Below are positions 19,730-30,602 of a DNA stretch of 42,065 nt, one piece after another. Made by a program: the position numbers and the translations under genes. The DNA lies in the NCBI GenBank assembly GCA_009731375.1, contig BJOX01000373.1, positions 407,054 to 449,118 of the forward strand, written 5' to 3'. The first letter of the stretch is position 1. Each line of letters opens with the position of its first letter. The notes beneath the pieces are model-generated. The model did no database searches. It was not told where the DNA came from and saw only the letters and a list, made by a program, of their open reading frames with translations. The stretch is from Paulinella micropora (Eukaryota; Cercozoa; Imbricatea; Euglyphida).

Positions 19730-20647
19730 CTAAGGTCGTATTTGANNNNNNNNNNGGCGGTGACCAACTTTCAGGGGGGCAGGGTTTTCTGAGGTGAAAG
19801 GGGTTTTAGCGGGAACCTCCTTCATATAATCTAACTCATCTAAAATAAGAAGCTCATATTTTCGTTGATGCAGTAAAATCCCTTTCTCAGATTGGACAAT
19901 CTGGATGTTCTTGAATTCCGTGGCCTTCCCTAAGTTTTTACACCTGAAACCATGTTTCTTCATGCTCTCAACAAGACTTATGTGTTTGGACTCATCAGCA
20001 GCATGCAAACCATCATCTACGTGAAAAGAGAGGAGCTGCGTACTTATGGGGTCTGTGGCATGTTTGATAAAAGAAGCCCGGTCAAGGGTAGAAAGTAATA
20101 AAGGCTTGCTTCCCGACTAACTCCTTTAGCATCAAATCATATCATAATCTCCCTGCCTCAGGATGACCATAAAGGGCCTTTCGGAGGAGCCAAACAAAAC
20201 CTTCTCTCTCAAAACCCGGGGGGGGGGGGGGGGTTTTAAAAAAATTTNNNNNNNNNNTGGTGAAGTCAATTAACCACAAGTCTATACCGAAGCAGGCAGC
20301 ATAGCAATGATAAGAAGGATAGTGCGATGATGAGCGGTAGGTGAGTATGTACGTTTGGGATCATATTGCAATCCCGCTTTCAGCAGATCCCCCCTTAGGG
20401 TGATTCTAGCTTTATGATATTCGTCGCTCGTTCCTTGTTGCTTAACAGTGTCTATCCATTTCAGAGGAATGATGGGGTGCCTGACTTTCTGCCTCGCTCT
20501 CTTTCCTCCATTCGAAAGCTTTGAGCTCCTCTTGCTGTCTGACTTCTGTCTCTCTCGCTTGTTTCCTATCTTTCGGCTTCTGCACGACGGGAAATTCCGG
20601 AATTTGCTCGGTGACCAGGCAATAATTAATTCTCTCTTCTTTCGCAC
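19730..20647 (-). pseudogene. Copia-1 reverse transcriptase, interrupted by gaps
   Basis: Minus strand shows PLKWIDTVKQQ, ARITLRGDLLKAGLQYDPKR and YSPTAHHRT (RVT_2 start). A frame shift follows near 20300, then the first catalytic Asp in the WLIDFT segment beside a 10-base gap at 20248. LLRKALYGHPEAG and SFHVDDGLHAADE (second catalytic pair, VDD, near 20025) follow, then GFRCKNLG and HQRKYELLILDEL. A second gap at 19746 precedes the RNase H frame. Confidence 0.82.
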
Positions 20648-20882
20648 AGACGGAGATATGTTTATTTCTGGTTCTCCCGTGGATTACGTTCTCCTGAGAG
20701 ATGTTTCCTTGCTCATGAGACCTCCATCCCGGAGGATGTTTGTCCTTTTCCGCAGCTATCCTAACTCTCTCCCCCTTCGGCATGGCCGAATTCACTGGTT
20801 ACATTGGGGTCGTGGCGTGCCGGTTCGATAATAGTCTGCGGTACGGGAGAAGGGGGAGCTGCTCCCCCTGAAATCTCATACT

Positions 20883-22437
20883 TTAAAATCTCAGAAATTC
20901 TATTATTTTCTCCGTCTCGCCATCATCAAACTTAACGTGGTGGGCTGGGAATCGTTTATTTCTCCTGACAACCGGGGCAGTCGGGGCAAGAGTAACTCCC
21001 TTCCGCAAAGTAGACTCCCACTTATCTCCATATGTGGATTTGGCCCACTCTTCCCCGAAAGCTCGTGCCGGGATCTGGACGATTCTCCCAGACAAAATGA
21101 CTTTAAGTTTGGATTTTCTCCCCCTCTTTCCCACTACCTTGACACCTTTTTTCCCCTGATTCATGCTCCCTACATCTCGTGAGGACGGGGTAGGAGGAAT
21201 GAGATCAGGTAGATTACTAAAATCTTGACTTTTGACATCGTTTTCGTCACTATCGCTTGCGACGATCACCGAATCGTCATCATTTTCAGGTCCTTTCTGA
21301 GGTGTCATGGACGTAATGGGTGCATTCTCTGTACTTTCGCTATTGCTAGTAACAACTACGGGAGGTGAGGTAGATGTACTATGTGTAGTCACTGGTACGT
21401 CAAAACTAAGGTTCTCTTTCGGTGTGTTAACTGGGGACAAAACAGCAAAGGGTGTGGTTGATTTCCATCCGACCGAAAACATACCCTCCTCTGCTGTTCC
21501 TTCGAGGGCTTTGGAGGCCTCTCGCTTGCCCAGTCTCCATACATCGAACATAACATCCCGGACATTACCGTGTATTATGCGCGCGACGGGATCATAGACA
21601 CGATAATACCCGGTATTACGTTCGTAACCTAAAAAGATAACTTTCTTTCCTCTCTCGCCCTTCCCCCACTGAGCCTTAACCTTCATCACTGCAGCACACC
21701 CCGTGGGTCGAAGGTGATGTAGGTATGGTTTTCGGCGGTGAATGACTTCGAAAGGGGACTTACCCTTAAAGGGTCGTTTGGCTATCGGGAGGAGGTTGTT
21801 AATATAAGTGGCGTTCCTTTCCATCTCCGTCCAAAATTTTGGAGGGAGCTCAGCATCGCTGAGCATCGCCCTTGCAGCCCACCGTTGGTTTGGTGAGACC
21901 TCTCTATCTTTGAGACTGCCTGTTTCTCCGCGGTTGGAGCCTCAATTAAGATAGGCTGATTAACATTAACCCGCTCCTGAAAGGTATCATATCGACCATA
22001 TTCTTGGTCACAGGTAATAAATTTGACTTTCCGGTTTGTATGTCTTTCGAAGAAAGCAACGGCCTTAATAAAACACGGAAAGAATTCATTCTTATGACGT
22101 AAATAATAGTCGAGCTCGAAATTTGAAGCGAGACACTTGACCGTGAATTTGTATCGCTTACCGTCCCATGATATTGTATTCCACCATCCTTGTGTGTCCA
22201 TTGAAATATGAACCCCGGAATGACGTTCAACAATGTGATGGTTCTTGTGGAAATGAGGTGCTTTCTTTATCTTATTCCTTAAACAATACTCGCACTTCAT
22301 AATTCCTTCTCGCTATCCTACTACCCCTACTATCTTCACCCCCATATAATGAGCCATTCTTTCCATAGCCTTCACCCCTCTATCTTTACACATTCGATGG
22401 AAGACGGTGGCGTGTATATGCTCACTATGTGTGGGTC
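20883..22437 (-). pseudogene. Copia-1 integrase, two frames
   Basis: Zn-binding half: HATVFH (HxxxxH) near 22395, in a frame that stops near 22310, then CEYC (CxxC) near 22290. Catalytic core in 22300-21782: SMDTQG, TCDQE and IERSHQT supply the D, D and E positions. The frame shifts near 21900. The C-terminal part (21866-20883) has AELPPKFW, NNLLPIAKRPFKGKSPFEV, GKKVIFLGYERNTGYYRVYD, then an acidic linker and PARAFGEEWAKSTYGDKWE. Integrase inserts the cDNA into the host genome; this copy is broken. Confidence 0.85.
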
Positions 22438-22871
22438 GGACAACAGGGTTCAAAGCTTTTGACATTCAACCAACATCGTGTTCTTTAGTTTGTGAAGTGT
22501 GTGAACATACATCATTTGGCATGACCGTGCAACAAGCCAAACTTTGTAAAGAATTCTCACCTTTTTCCGTGTCTGTTTCGCAAGACAACGGGACATATGA
22601 TTTATTGTCGCGACATCTCTCACACAAACATGGGATATCATTGCAACATACATCATTGTACACGGGAAGGGTTGTTGGTTGTGTAGGACGGCGAGGTGGA
22701 AGTCAGAATGTGACTGTAGAGGAAGATGATCCCTCTTTCTCTACTTTCACATTCCGTTTTTCGAGAGGGACTGGTTCGTATCCTTGATTTGGGTCTAGAG
22801 GGGGCATTCCTGGGGAATCAACGACGAACAGATTGTTGGGCAAAGATCTACCCCTAGCTACAATCTGTTCC

Positions 22872-23528
22872 TCATTGATATGGATTGGGGACTTGAGCAC
22901 TATCACTTGGTTGTTTTGATGGACTACTGCTAGCCCTTGTTTCAACCAAGCCGAAGTAGCGACTAAACCGTAACTCAAATGAGGGTTGCGTGTGTGAATC
23001 ATACACCTGAACCGGTTCTCCATTTGCTCCAGAAAGTTGCATTAAGACTTTTCCTTTGCACTCTGTCCTAATACTCCCTTTTGCAATTTTGAACTTTTGA
23101 GGGTTGTGTTTCATGCTCACGAATACGTCCTTATGGGGTGATTGGGATTCACTAGCCCCACTATCGTCTACCCACACCATCTCCGCCATACTCTTTTCTG
23201 GTGTCTCCCCCTCATCTCCCTCGCTCTCATGCATCATTGTGGCGCAATCTTTCTCGGATGGGGGGTTTGAGGCGGGGTTGGACGATGTGTTAGGCCTTGA
23301 TGGAGGGATATCCCGTACGTTCTCCCCCTCTATCCCTATCCTTTGCCAGTATTCTCGGTATTCCAGCAGTCGAGCTCTGAGATGAGGAAATGCCGCGACG
23401 AGCCCTCTCGCAAAAGGGTTGTTCCATTTATGGGCCATAGAGATAACGAAACATTCAATAAACGCGTAAAATTCAAGGTAGAAATTGTTAACTTCCCCGT
23501 CTCTTCCGGTAATAAGAGAATCTCTCAC
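22872..23528 (-). CDS. Copia-1 protease region
   Basis: A spacer with KWNNPFARGLVAAFPHLRAR precedes the aspartic protease start MVWVDDSGASESQS (codons at about 23181-23143). DSGAS is the expected copia protease active site. Downstream in another frame (23023-22703) the chain continues with NEEQIVARGRSLPNNLFVVD, so there is a frame change near 22980. The protease releases gag and pol proteins in functional elements. Confidence 0.75.
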   Translation of the reverse strand: MRDSLITGRDGEVNNFYLEFYAFIECFVISMAHKWNNPFARGLVAAFPHLRARLLEYREYWQRIGIEGENVRDIPPSRPNTSSNPASNPPSEKDCATMMHESEGDEGETPEKSMAEMVWVDDSGASESQSPHKDVFVSMKHNPQKFKIAKGSIRTECKGKVLMQLSGANGEPVQVYDSHTQPSFELRFSRYFGLVETRASSSPSKQPSDSAQVPNPYQ

Positions 23529-23660
23529 CTCTATCTCTCTAGCGCCCTCTGCTAAGCACCGAACAGTATATGTATCTCTCCAATAGATGGTATCTCTCCG
23601 TTTCCCCCTGTTATCACCATCTTCCCTTCATCCCATCTCCATGCAATCGTGGGGTCTCGC

Positions 23661-24269
23661 CTAATCCTTTCTCTTTCTAACTCTCTCTCTCTCTCTCCCC
23701 TCATACATCTCGCTAAGTGCAAGGCGTGGTGAAGGTCTTTCTAAATCTCTCTCTTTCTCCTCGTACATCTCGCTAGTTGCAAGGCGTGGTGAAGGGGAAT
23801 GCGTGATACGACGAACAGACAATTGGCGTGCTCTTTTGTTCTCCCCCTCTTCTCCCCCTGCTGCAGCCTCAACGTTCTTACTCGTTTCAATAGTTGAGTC
23901 AGAGCGTTGTACAGATGATGCAGTGGAAGGAGAGGAAGACTTTTGAGGCGTAGCATAAGAGATGGTTTCGTCATCGTCTTCGTCCGTCATCGCCTCCCCC
24001 TCACTTCTCTCTCTTCTTTGGTTGTTTCCCCCTACTGCAGCCTCAACGTTCTTACTCATTTCAATAGTTGAGTCAGAACGTTGTACAGTTGAAGTAGGGA
24101 GATTATGTCCTGTGAGAGAAGACGATGAAGCACTGGAGCTGTGAGAAGAGACATGTCTGGATGGTGACGTATGTGAGGAAGGTGATGTGAGAGGGTCAGA
24201 CTGACCAGGAGGGGATATTTCGTCTGTCCTAATCCATGGACGTGTAATCCAGTCCATAGGGGCCACCAT
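23661..24269 (-). CDS. Copia-1 low-complexity Ser/Thr/Glu stretch with internal duplication
   Basis: An open frame starting MVAPMDWITRPWIRTDEI. Two copies of VQRSDSTIE(M/T)SKNVEAA and two of SPRLA(T/L)SEMYE show internal duplication. Low complexity, no domain recognised. It sits between the Cys-rich module and the protease, probably as part of the element's polyprotein. Confidence 0.45.
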   Translation of the reverse strand: MVAPMDWITRPWIRTDEISPPGQSDPLTSPSSHTSPSRHVSSHSSSASSSSLTGHNLPTSTVQRSDSTIEMSKNVEAAVGGNNQRRERSEGEAMTDEDDDETISYATPQKSSSPSTASSVQRSDSTIETSKNVEAAAGGEEGENKRARQLSVRRITHSPSPRLATSEMYEEKERDLERPSPRLALSEMYEGRERERVRKRKD

Positions 24270-24281
24270 TAACCCAGAAAG

Positions 24282-24815
24282 CTATGGTTTACCCCCCGCA
24301 CTCAGCTGTGCCCTAATGATTGCTAATAAGTCTTCTCTATTTCGTTCACAGCTGGTATGGTGGGAACAAAAATTACATCTTCTTTTTTCCATCCCCTGGG
24401 CACATTCACCACCTGATTTGGTTTTACCCCGGGCGGTTCCCAGTTTCCATGAGCAACGCGCATTGTTAGAGGTAAACCCTTCACATTGTTTCGAGCTTGA
24501 AACAACGATCGTACTTCCCCTGAGGGGGTGTGCCCACAGATTGAGCAACGGTCCATCATCCTCACGTAAGTGGAAATAAATAGAACTCCGGGACTTCATT
24601 AGGACTTTCCTGTATCCTCCCTTGACACAACGAAGCCCCCATTTCTCCTCCATAGGGTATATTACCCCAAGAGGTGTGGGGTCGCCCATCATGTCAAGAA
24701 AATTGACGAAACGGTTGTCTTTCAGGAGAGGAACAAAAGGAGTAGACCGAGGGGCACGAGGGGGGGCAGACATATCTTGTGCGTGCGTGTTGCTCTTTTC
24801 CTTCTTGTCCTCCAA
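24282..24815 (-). CDS. Cys/His-rich module between gag and protease of Copia-1
   Basis: A 177-residue open stretch with no counterpart in standard copia elements. The N-terminal half contains PLGVIYPMEEKWGLRCVKGG. The C-terminal half has a cluster QCEGFTSNNARCSW, then GGECAQGMEKRRCNFCSHH, then a further Cys. The CxGxT...C...CxxCxHH arrangement looks zinc-binding and recalls CxGxTxxGxxC...CxxH motifs found near some nuclease domains, but I cannot assign a family. It lies between a Ser/Glu/Lys-rich stretch (25297-24816) and a Ser/Thr-rich stretch. It ends at a TAG at 24282-24284. It may be a captured domain or a lineage-specific gag extension. Confidence 0.5.
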   Translation of the reverse strand: MEDKKEKSNTHAQDMSAPPRAPRSTPFVPLLKDNRFVNFLDMMGDPTPLGVIYPMEEKWGLRCVKGGYRKVLMKSRSSIYFHLREDDGPLLNLWAHPLRGSTIVVSSSKQCEGFTSNNARCSWKLGTARGKTKSGGECAQGMEKRRCNFCSHHTSCERNREDLLAIIRAQLSAGGKP

Positions 24816-25257
24816 TTCTGATGTGTGGGGTGGCGGTGGTTGTTGTTCAAAAGAGCAAGTGGGTGGGGTGTTGTTGAGGGACTTGTTTCTTCTTCATCTG
24901 TTTCCTCCCTCTTCATCATATTTATGCTTAACATATGATTGATGTACCCTATTTCCCCTACTCCCTCCTCACCTCCATCCTCATTATGAGTACTAGACTC
25001 TTCGTCTGAATCATGAGCTTCGGACTCCTCTTCTTCTTTTTCAGAACTACCAGAAGAAGAGGAGTCAGAACCTCCTGCGTTCAGGCTTATCGTCTTTGTC
25101 TTTGCTGTTTTCTTCTTGATGAAATCGGATGATTTCAACTTCCTTTTCTCCTTCCCTACCTCTTTCTTCTGTCGTCTCATCTTTCTCTTCCCTTTACTGC
25201 CCTCCTTATTCTCATCTGTCCGAGTCAGACTCAGCTCTCCTACTCCTTTTGCTAAGT

Positions 25258-25400
25258 TGACTATTCTTGCTGCCTTCTTCCTTATGGGGCAATTCACTGG
25301 GACATGTCCGTCTCGAGGGCACTCGGGAAGATTTCAGGGGACAATGCAAATCTTGATTTGGTGATCCCCGTGACAATTGTAACAACATTAGGATACCTTA
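25258..25400 (-). pseudogene. Copia-1 gag zinc-knuckle region, broken
   Basis: Minus strand shows CYNCHGDH near 25385-25360, then, after a frame break, ECPRDGHVPVNCP near 25310-25270. CxxC, GH and a final C spaced as GHxxxxC suggest one or two CCHC nucleic-acid-binding knuckles, with a small indel and stop between the halves. Confidence 0.55.
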
Positions 25401-25428
25401 CTACCTTGGTTTCCCATAAGGTTGACTG

Positions 25429-26290
25429 TTATGGGGTCGTTCTTGGTACCCACACCAGATGAAGTTTTAGACGAAAGGAAACGGAAACCGCGTAAAGTTT
25501 CTTCATTTTGTTTTTGGATTCCTCTGTTTGAGCAACCTGTTCTATTACTTTTACAAAGGATTCCCAACCCGGTCGTTCCTCCGGAAGGAGGCTGGTAACC
25601 TTGTTGCGAAAACTGTCGAACTCAGTCAGGTGTTCTATTTTTTTCATGATCATTTCGATCTTTACGAGTTCTGGGTATGAGACTTTCATGACTGACTCTT
25701 GATCTGCAATGTTACTGTGGAAGAGGGTCAACCATGATCTTACGTCTTGAACCTTTTTGGGGTAGGAAAGGTCAAGGATCTTTCCATTTAACAAGATCAA
25801 GACCTCCGTACCTCTTCCTCAGTACCATGAAACACTCGACTCCATCCGACCCCGCTGTCCTAATTACAGACATAGCTTCCTTGTCCTTTGAACGGGACTG
25901 AATGAAGAGGGCAAAGATAAATCGGTTGTGTTTCAGTCTGTCTCTTTCTTCAACTTGCTGGTAGTACTTAGTTGTAGCAAAAGATGTAATAAGGGGGTTC
26001 GGTCTAGATGCGGTAGTTCGTATAGGGACCGAACTCCCCTCAGGCTCTTTATGCTCAGCAGTTTCTGTGGAAGGAGAAGGATCAGGCAAAGCAGAGCTAG
26101 TTCTAGCTCCTTGTTCCTTTTTGACAGGTAAGGCAGAACTGGAGGAAGAGCTGGTAGTTTCTTTCTTTACGGCAGCTGTGGGTTTCTTACTCTCTGCCCT
26201 ATCTTGACTCTCATCCTCGCTATCTCCGGAAGGTGAAAGGGATGGTTCAGTAGGTAGATTGAAAGAAACTGTCAGCTGTGCTTGTGTAAA
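25429..26290 (-). pseudogene. Copia-1 gag (capsid) region, frameshifted
   Basis: Open on the minus strand from about 26290 through an acidic Ser/Pro-rich leader, then a helical part with YYQQVEERDRLKHNRFIFAL, FMVLRKRYGGLDLVKWKDP and, in another frame from 25800, KILDLSYPKKVQDVRSW and EMIMKKIEHLTEFDSF. Length, the RKRYGG motif and position are typical of copia capsid (UBN2-like). The frame changes near 25790. No confident ATG: the frame is open beyond the first candidate. Confidence 0.7.
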
Positions 26291-26751
26291 CAGAGGGTAT
26301 CGTTTGTGGGGGGGGTAGCTCCCCTATTGCTAAGGGATCATAGATCGCCAGGACAGCGAGGAACCCATATTTCCAATTATCCTAATCTGGGTCTGCTGTT
26401 AAATGGCGGTGGGTCCACTTTAAACCCTCTGTTCATCGACATTCGAAACATGGGGTTTGCCATGTTGGACCAAAGTGCGGAAGGTAGGAGCTAAACTCAG
26501 CTACCAATAAAATTCCTACGATTAAGTAGAAATGGAGGGATAGTTATTAGGGATGAAATGAGTTGATGTGCCTATGCTATGCTGTCTAGCCAATAGACAC
26601 GTTTGCGGTGGGTGCCTTCTGCCTACCCACGGAATGATGTCGACTGCCTGCAGCACGTCGATCCTCGCACTTTTCCTTTGAAGGCCTAATGCCTCTCCTT
26701 TCAGACTAAGTGCAATTGATTAAAGCTGTTGGCGCAGAGTTCGCTAACCAA

Positions 26752-26763
26752 GGCTCGATAACC
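26752..26763 (-). promoter_or_regulatory. Candidate primer-binding site of Copia-1
   Basis: Directly inside the 5' LTR the minus strand reads GGTTATCGAGCC. Its complement resembles a tRNA anticodon arm (initiator Met has CTCATAACC; here CTCGATAACC, one base longer) rather than a tRNA 3' end. Drosophila copia primes from an internally cleaved initiator tRNA-Met, so a half-tRNA primer is plausible but unproven. Confidence 0.4.
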
Positions 26764-26962
26764 TGTTAGACTACTGTTATTGATAAAGCAATCTATGATG
26801 GCAACTACACTCTCAACATGCAATAACAACTTCAATGAGAAAAGGCGCCAAGAGACGCGCCACGTAACTTGACTGGCCGGATCATAAGTAATGGCTCTAA
26901 CGACATCGTTACTCCGATACGGCCGGTCCATAACTATTAATTAATTATTATTAGTTCCAACA
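26764..26962 (-). repeat. 5' LTR of Copia-1
   Basis: 199 bp, read on the minus strand from 26962: TGTTGGAACTAATAATAATT at the start, ending AGTCTAACA. It has a 5-base ACACT insertion and a few substitutions relative to the 3' LTR. The position equivalent to the 3' LTR ATTAAA reads ATTGAA. Confidence 0.93.
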
Positions 26963-26967
26963 TTTTA

Positions 26968-26990
26968 GTGTATATATATGTATATATATG

Positions 26991-27028
<38 letters not shown>

Positions 27029-27035
27029 CGTGTGT

Positions 27036-27071
<36 letters not shown>

Positions 27072-27790
27072 TCGTATTTATGTGTGTGTGTATGTGTGTG
27101 TGTATGTGTGTGTGTATGTGTTTATGTGTGTGTATACGTGTGTGAGTGTGTGTATGTGTGCGTATGTGTGTGTGTAAGGGTGTGTCTATATGCGTATGTG
27201 TATGGGTGTGTGTGTGTGTGTGTGTGTATGTATCTGTGTGTGTGTGTGTGTGTGTGTTTGTGTATGTGTATGTATGTGTATGGGTGTATGTGTATGTGTG
27301 TGTATGTGTAGGTGGATGTGTATGCGTATGTGTATGTGTGTGTATGCGTGTGTGTGTGTGTGTGTATGTATGTGTGTGTGTGTGTGTGTATGTGTGTGTG
27401 TATGTGTGGGTGTGGATGTATATCTATATGCATATATGTATGGGTGTGTGTATTTGTGTTGAGGTGTGGATGTGTGTGGATGTATATATGGATGTATATG
27501 TGGGTGTGTATGTGTATGTGTATATATGCCTATGTGTATATGTATGTATGCGTGTGTGTGTGTGTGTGTGTGTGTATAAACGTGTGCGTGTGTGTGTGTG
27601 TACATATGTATGTGTATGTGTATGTGTGTGTATATTTGTGTATGTATATTATGTGGGTATGTGTAGTGTATATGTGAGTGTGTCACACAGTAGGGGTGGA
27701 TGTTGATGTGTGTGCGTGTGAGGGTGTGTGTGTGACAGTGTGTGTGTGTGTGTGTGTGTGTGCGTGGGTGCGTGTGTGTGTGTTTTGCGC
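26968..27790 (+). repeat. Long (TG)n/(TATG)n array
   Basis: About 820 bp of GT-rich dinucleotide and tetranucleotide repeat directly after the right-hand target duplication of Copia-1. All ORFs in it are Cys/Val or His/Thr repeat translations and are not genes. Confidence 0.95.
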
Positions 27791-28574
27791 GTTTGCATAG
27801 GAGAGAACGTCCAACTTGCCCCTGGCGGAGCTCCTCGACGTCGCTCATCACCTATAGTTTCTTTTTGTTTCTTTCTTACGTTCCGTTCTCGCGGATCGAG
27901 GGACCCCCCTACACGCTACGTTTCGTTATGGGGAGCAGTGATATCCGTGCCCTTACCCCTTGCTCTCCACTGATTGCTCCACCTAGTCCGCGTATACTTT
28001 CGCTCTCCGTTGGATTCCCCTTCGGACGTTTGGTCCAACTCGTTTGATCACATCAACCTCACTAGTTCAGGTGCTTTATTCATTCGATTTGGTTAATTCG
28101 ATGCAGTTGGTTTGCTTAATTCGTTGATTCGGTTCGGTACGTTCGGTTCGGCTGGCAAATCTATTTCGATTGGTTCGCACTGGTGCTCCCCTGGCCTCCC
28201 CGTGCGGACTCCCCTCCACGTATTCTTGCCCTGTTACGCGCCCTTCAAACCACTCACTCTTGCTTCTGCGGCCAACACCTGGCTACAGCCTCCCCTGCTC
28301 CAGCCCTTATTTACCGTATTTACCTTATTTACCTTATTCACCTAATCTCAACTGCCGCCCCCCTAGCCTCTCCATGTGGACTAAGTCTTTCTTCAGCCTG
28401 TTCAAGCCCTATCATCAGCCCTCCCAACCACTCACTGCCATATAAGCTTGCTCCTGTAGCTGACGCTCTCTGCCCCTCTGGCTACATAGCCCATTGTCCT
28501 ATCTAACCCTATCTAACCTTACCATATAACTAACTTACCTATGCTCTCTCTCCCACTTGCCCTGCAAGCCTCCG
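27791..28574. other. Unassigned stretch between TG array and block R
   Basis: Non-repetitive apart from a short TTCGG/ATTCG-like run near 28080-28170 and TTTACC(G/T)TA units near 28310. ORFs on the plus strand are Pro/Ser/Leu-rich, start without recognisable similarity and overlap each other, so no gene is called. Confidence 0.5.
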
Positions 28575-29061
28575 GCCTAACTAGCCGGAGGACTGATAAC
28601 CTCATGAGAGACTATACTACTCCTCCAATACCTAACGTTTAACCTGGAAGTATCTTCGTAACTTTCTACCAACCTATTTACAGTAGTTTTTTCCACTGAT
28701 AATATTTAACGTTTGGACTTACTATGTCAACTTCCTTTTTCCCCCATATCTACAATGATTTTTTGACTAGCCGTATTACTTTCTTTCCAATTCTACCAAG
28801 ACATACCCGACACCTACTCGCTACGAGTGAAATTGAACCAGCTTTCCCTCCACATAAGGTGACCTACCTCAGAAACTGACGTCGTGAGCACAGCTCACAT
28901 GCCCTGCAGACCATAGCCATCACCCTCAGCTAAACTAAACCCTTACTCTACTCAAAAACCAGCCCTAGTACTCGTACAACCTTAAACTATGCAAAGGGGT
29001 GAGCACGGTCACGCGTGGTCCGGTAAACCCCTGTTATTAAATAACTATTTTCCGAAAGTAA
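28575..29061 (+). repeat. Direct repeat block R (pair of block L)
   Basis: Shorter partner of 16772-17346. It lacks many 3-20-base pieces present in block L, while substitutions are few. Sequence outside the blocks does not match, so they are bounded repeats; no TG/CA ends or target duplication were found. Confidence 0.85.
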
Positions 29062-30218
29062 CGGACGTAACGGCCTGAGCGTTATTAACCGCCCGCAGTG
29101 AGAATCGGACAATAACCATTGAGTGGCAGTTACAGTCATGACTGCGCATTTTTATTTAGTTTGGCGGCGCTACTGGCTCTGAATTGTCAGTGAGTCTGCT
29201 ATTCTACAAGTTCACTGCGGATCATAGTAAAGTGTCGATCGAGCATCGCGTCTCCTTTACCCGTCTTCCGGCAAACCGTCGGACGGTGTGTAAAACCTGG
29301 TATATACGAGTTAGGTCCGTGAGTGACAGGGTAATTACCAATCAACGGTTATGAGCCGCTGGGAAAGCGATTTTTTGCACCATGCATGTAATATGAGACA
29401 ACTGATGTCGCGTACACCAGTGTTTAGCTGAAACAAGAAAGACTTGGATTTGCAAGGGTGTTATTGACTATCAGATAGAGGAATACCAATGGACGAAGGA
29501 CTTCCGCAATGCTTCCAGTCTTGAACCGGCACTCAACCGGGGCGTCCCCCTCTTACCTGTCGTTGACTTCTTACAACGCAGAAATTTTAACAATAAAAGA
29601 CAATTCCCGCCAGTCCACTTGAACTAACGAAGTCAAAAAGATGCACCTTCCAGAAATTGATCCACGTAACGTACTGATATGGGTAAAAGTGGTAATGGTA
29701 AAAAGCTGGTGCCACCAGTACCAGGATAAGTACTAAAATTGACTGTATTAACAAGTAATAATACTAACAACATTAACTACTACTAACGGATAATTAAGTA
29801 ATAAATTAAATGGACATAACTGAGGAGAAAGGGTCTAATTAATATCTAATGCTCCCCCTTAATTAGATTCCCTTACGAGTCAGTGTCCCACCTCGATCCG
29901 TAAATAACAACTGTAGCAAGTGAACAAACAAAGCGCAAGTGAGCTACCCTACGTCACCTCTACTGTGGAGTTCGGCCAAATAGCTACACTGTCAGTGTAA
30001 CTATAAAGAGCAGTAATATCAATAGTACAAATAATAAGACAAAACAAGCAAGTGCGCTATCCTACCTCTCCTGTGGAGTTCGGCAATATAGATGCACAAT
30101 CATTAAAACCTATACCCTTGCTATCGGCTAACCTAACCAAAGGTCCTAAAACGCGAACTACTGATTTAGTGTCCGTGAGCTTTTCCCGTTGAAAGTCCTG
30201 CTGTCGGGGGTTGTCCCT
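29062..30218. other. Probable 3' part of a minus-strand copia-like element
   Basis: No ORF. On the minus strand AAGGGGGAGC at 29852-29861 could be the polypurine tract of the element whose RNase H ends near 30219, which would put its 3' LTR to the left. A matching second LTR was not found, so this is only a suggestion. Confidence 0.35.
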
Positions 30219-30482
30219 CTAGAGGGGAACGGTTCCCGAGTCTTTAATCCTTGGAAACGTGACGAACGCGCCGATCGTATGGCTCCCCGCGGCCGCGCAT
30301 GGGCTTGGTGTTGATGTCTGCCACGTTGTCGGCTGAGGCCCCACTTTCTCGTTGACTACAAGTCCGGCCTCCACCTTCTGGTTGACGATGGCACACCCCA
30401 GGTCCTCGTGTCCCAGCTTCCTAGCAAAAACATTCGTGTCAGCGAGGTCCAGCGCTCCCTGGTTGTCGCCGTACAGGATGGG

Positions 30483-30542
<60 letters not shown>

Positions 30543-30566
30543 GGAGAGAGAGATCGAGAGATAGAA

Positions 30567-30602
<36 letters not shown>

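Larger units (their letters stand above)
17630..26962 (-). mobile_element. Ty1/copia-type LTR retrotransposon, Copia-1
   Basis: Structurally complete element of 9333 bp on the minus strand. It has direct LTRs 17630-17820 and 26764-26962, each with TG...CA ends on the plus strand. The 5-bp target duplication is TTTTA (17625-17629 and 26963-26967). A polypurine tract AGGGGGAG abuts the 3' LTR, and a candidate primer-binding site abuts the 5' LTR. Domain order is gag, Zn knuckle, protease, integrase, reverse transcriptase, RNase H, the Pseudoviridae (copia) order. LTRs differ by about six substitutions and two small indels, so the insertion is fairly young. Several frameshifts and stops plus two 10-base gaps interrupt the reading frame, so this copy looks inactive, although some breaks may be assembly errors. 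Confidence 0.95.

Noticed and set aside
20448-22787. Plus-strand ORFs opposite Copia-1
   Set aside because: Shadows of integrase and RT coding sequence on the minus strand, where the domain motifs are read.
26968-27851. Cys/Val and His/Thr-rich ORFs up to 221 residues
   Set aside because: Translations of the TG array; no non-repeat coding content.
16772-29061. Blocks L and R as LTRs of an outer retrotransposon with Copia-1 nested inside
   Set aside because: No TG/CA ends, target duplication, primer site or polypurine tract at the block edges, and no pol domains between them apart from those of Copia-1.
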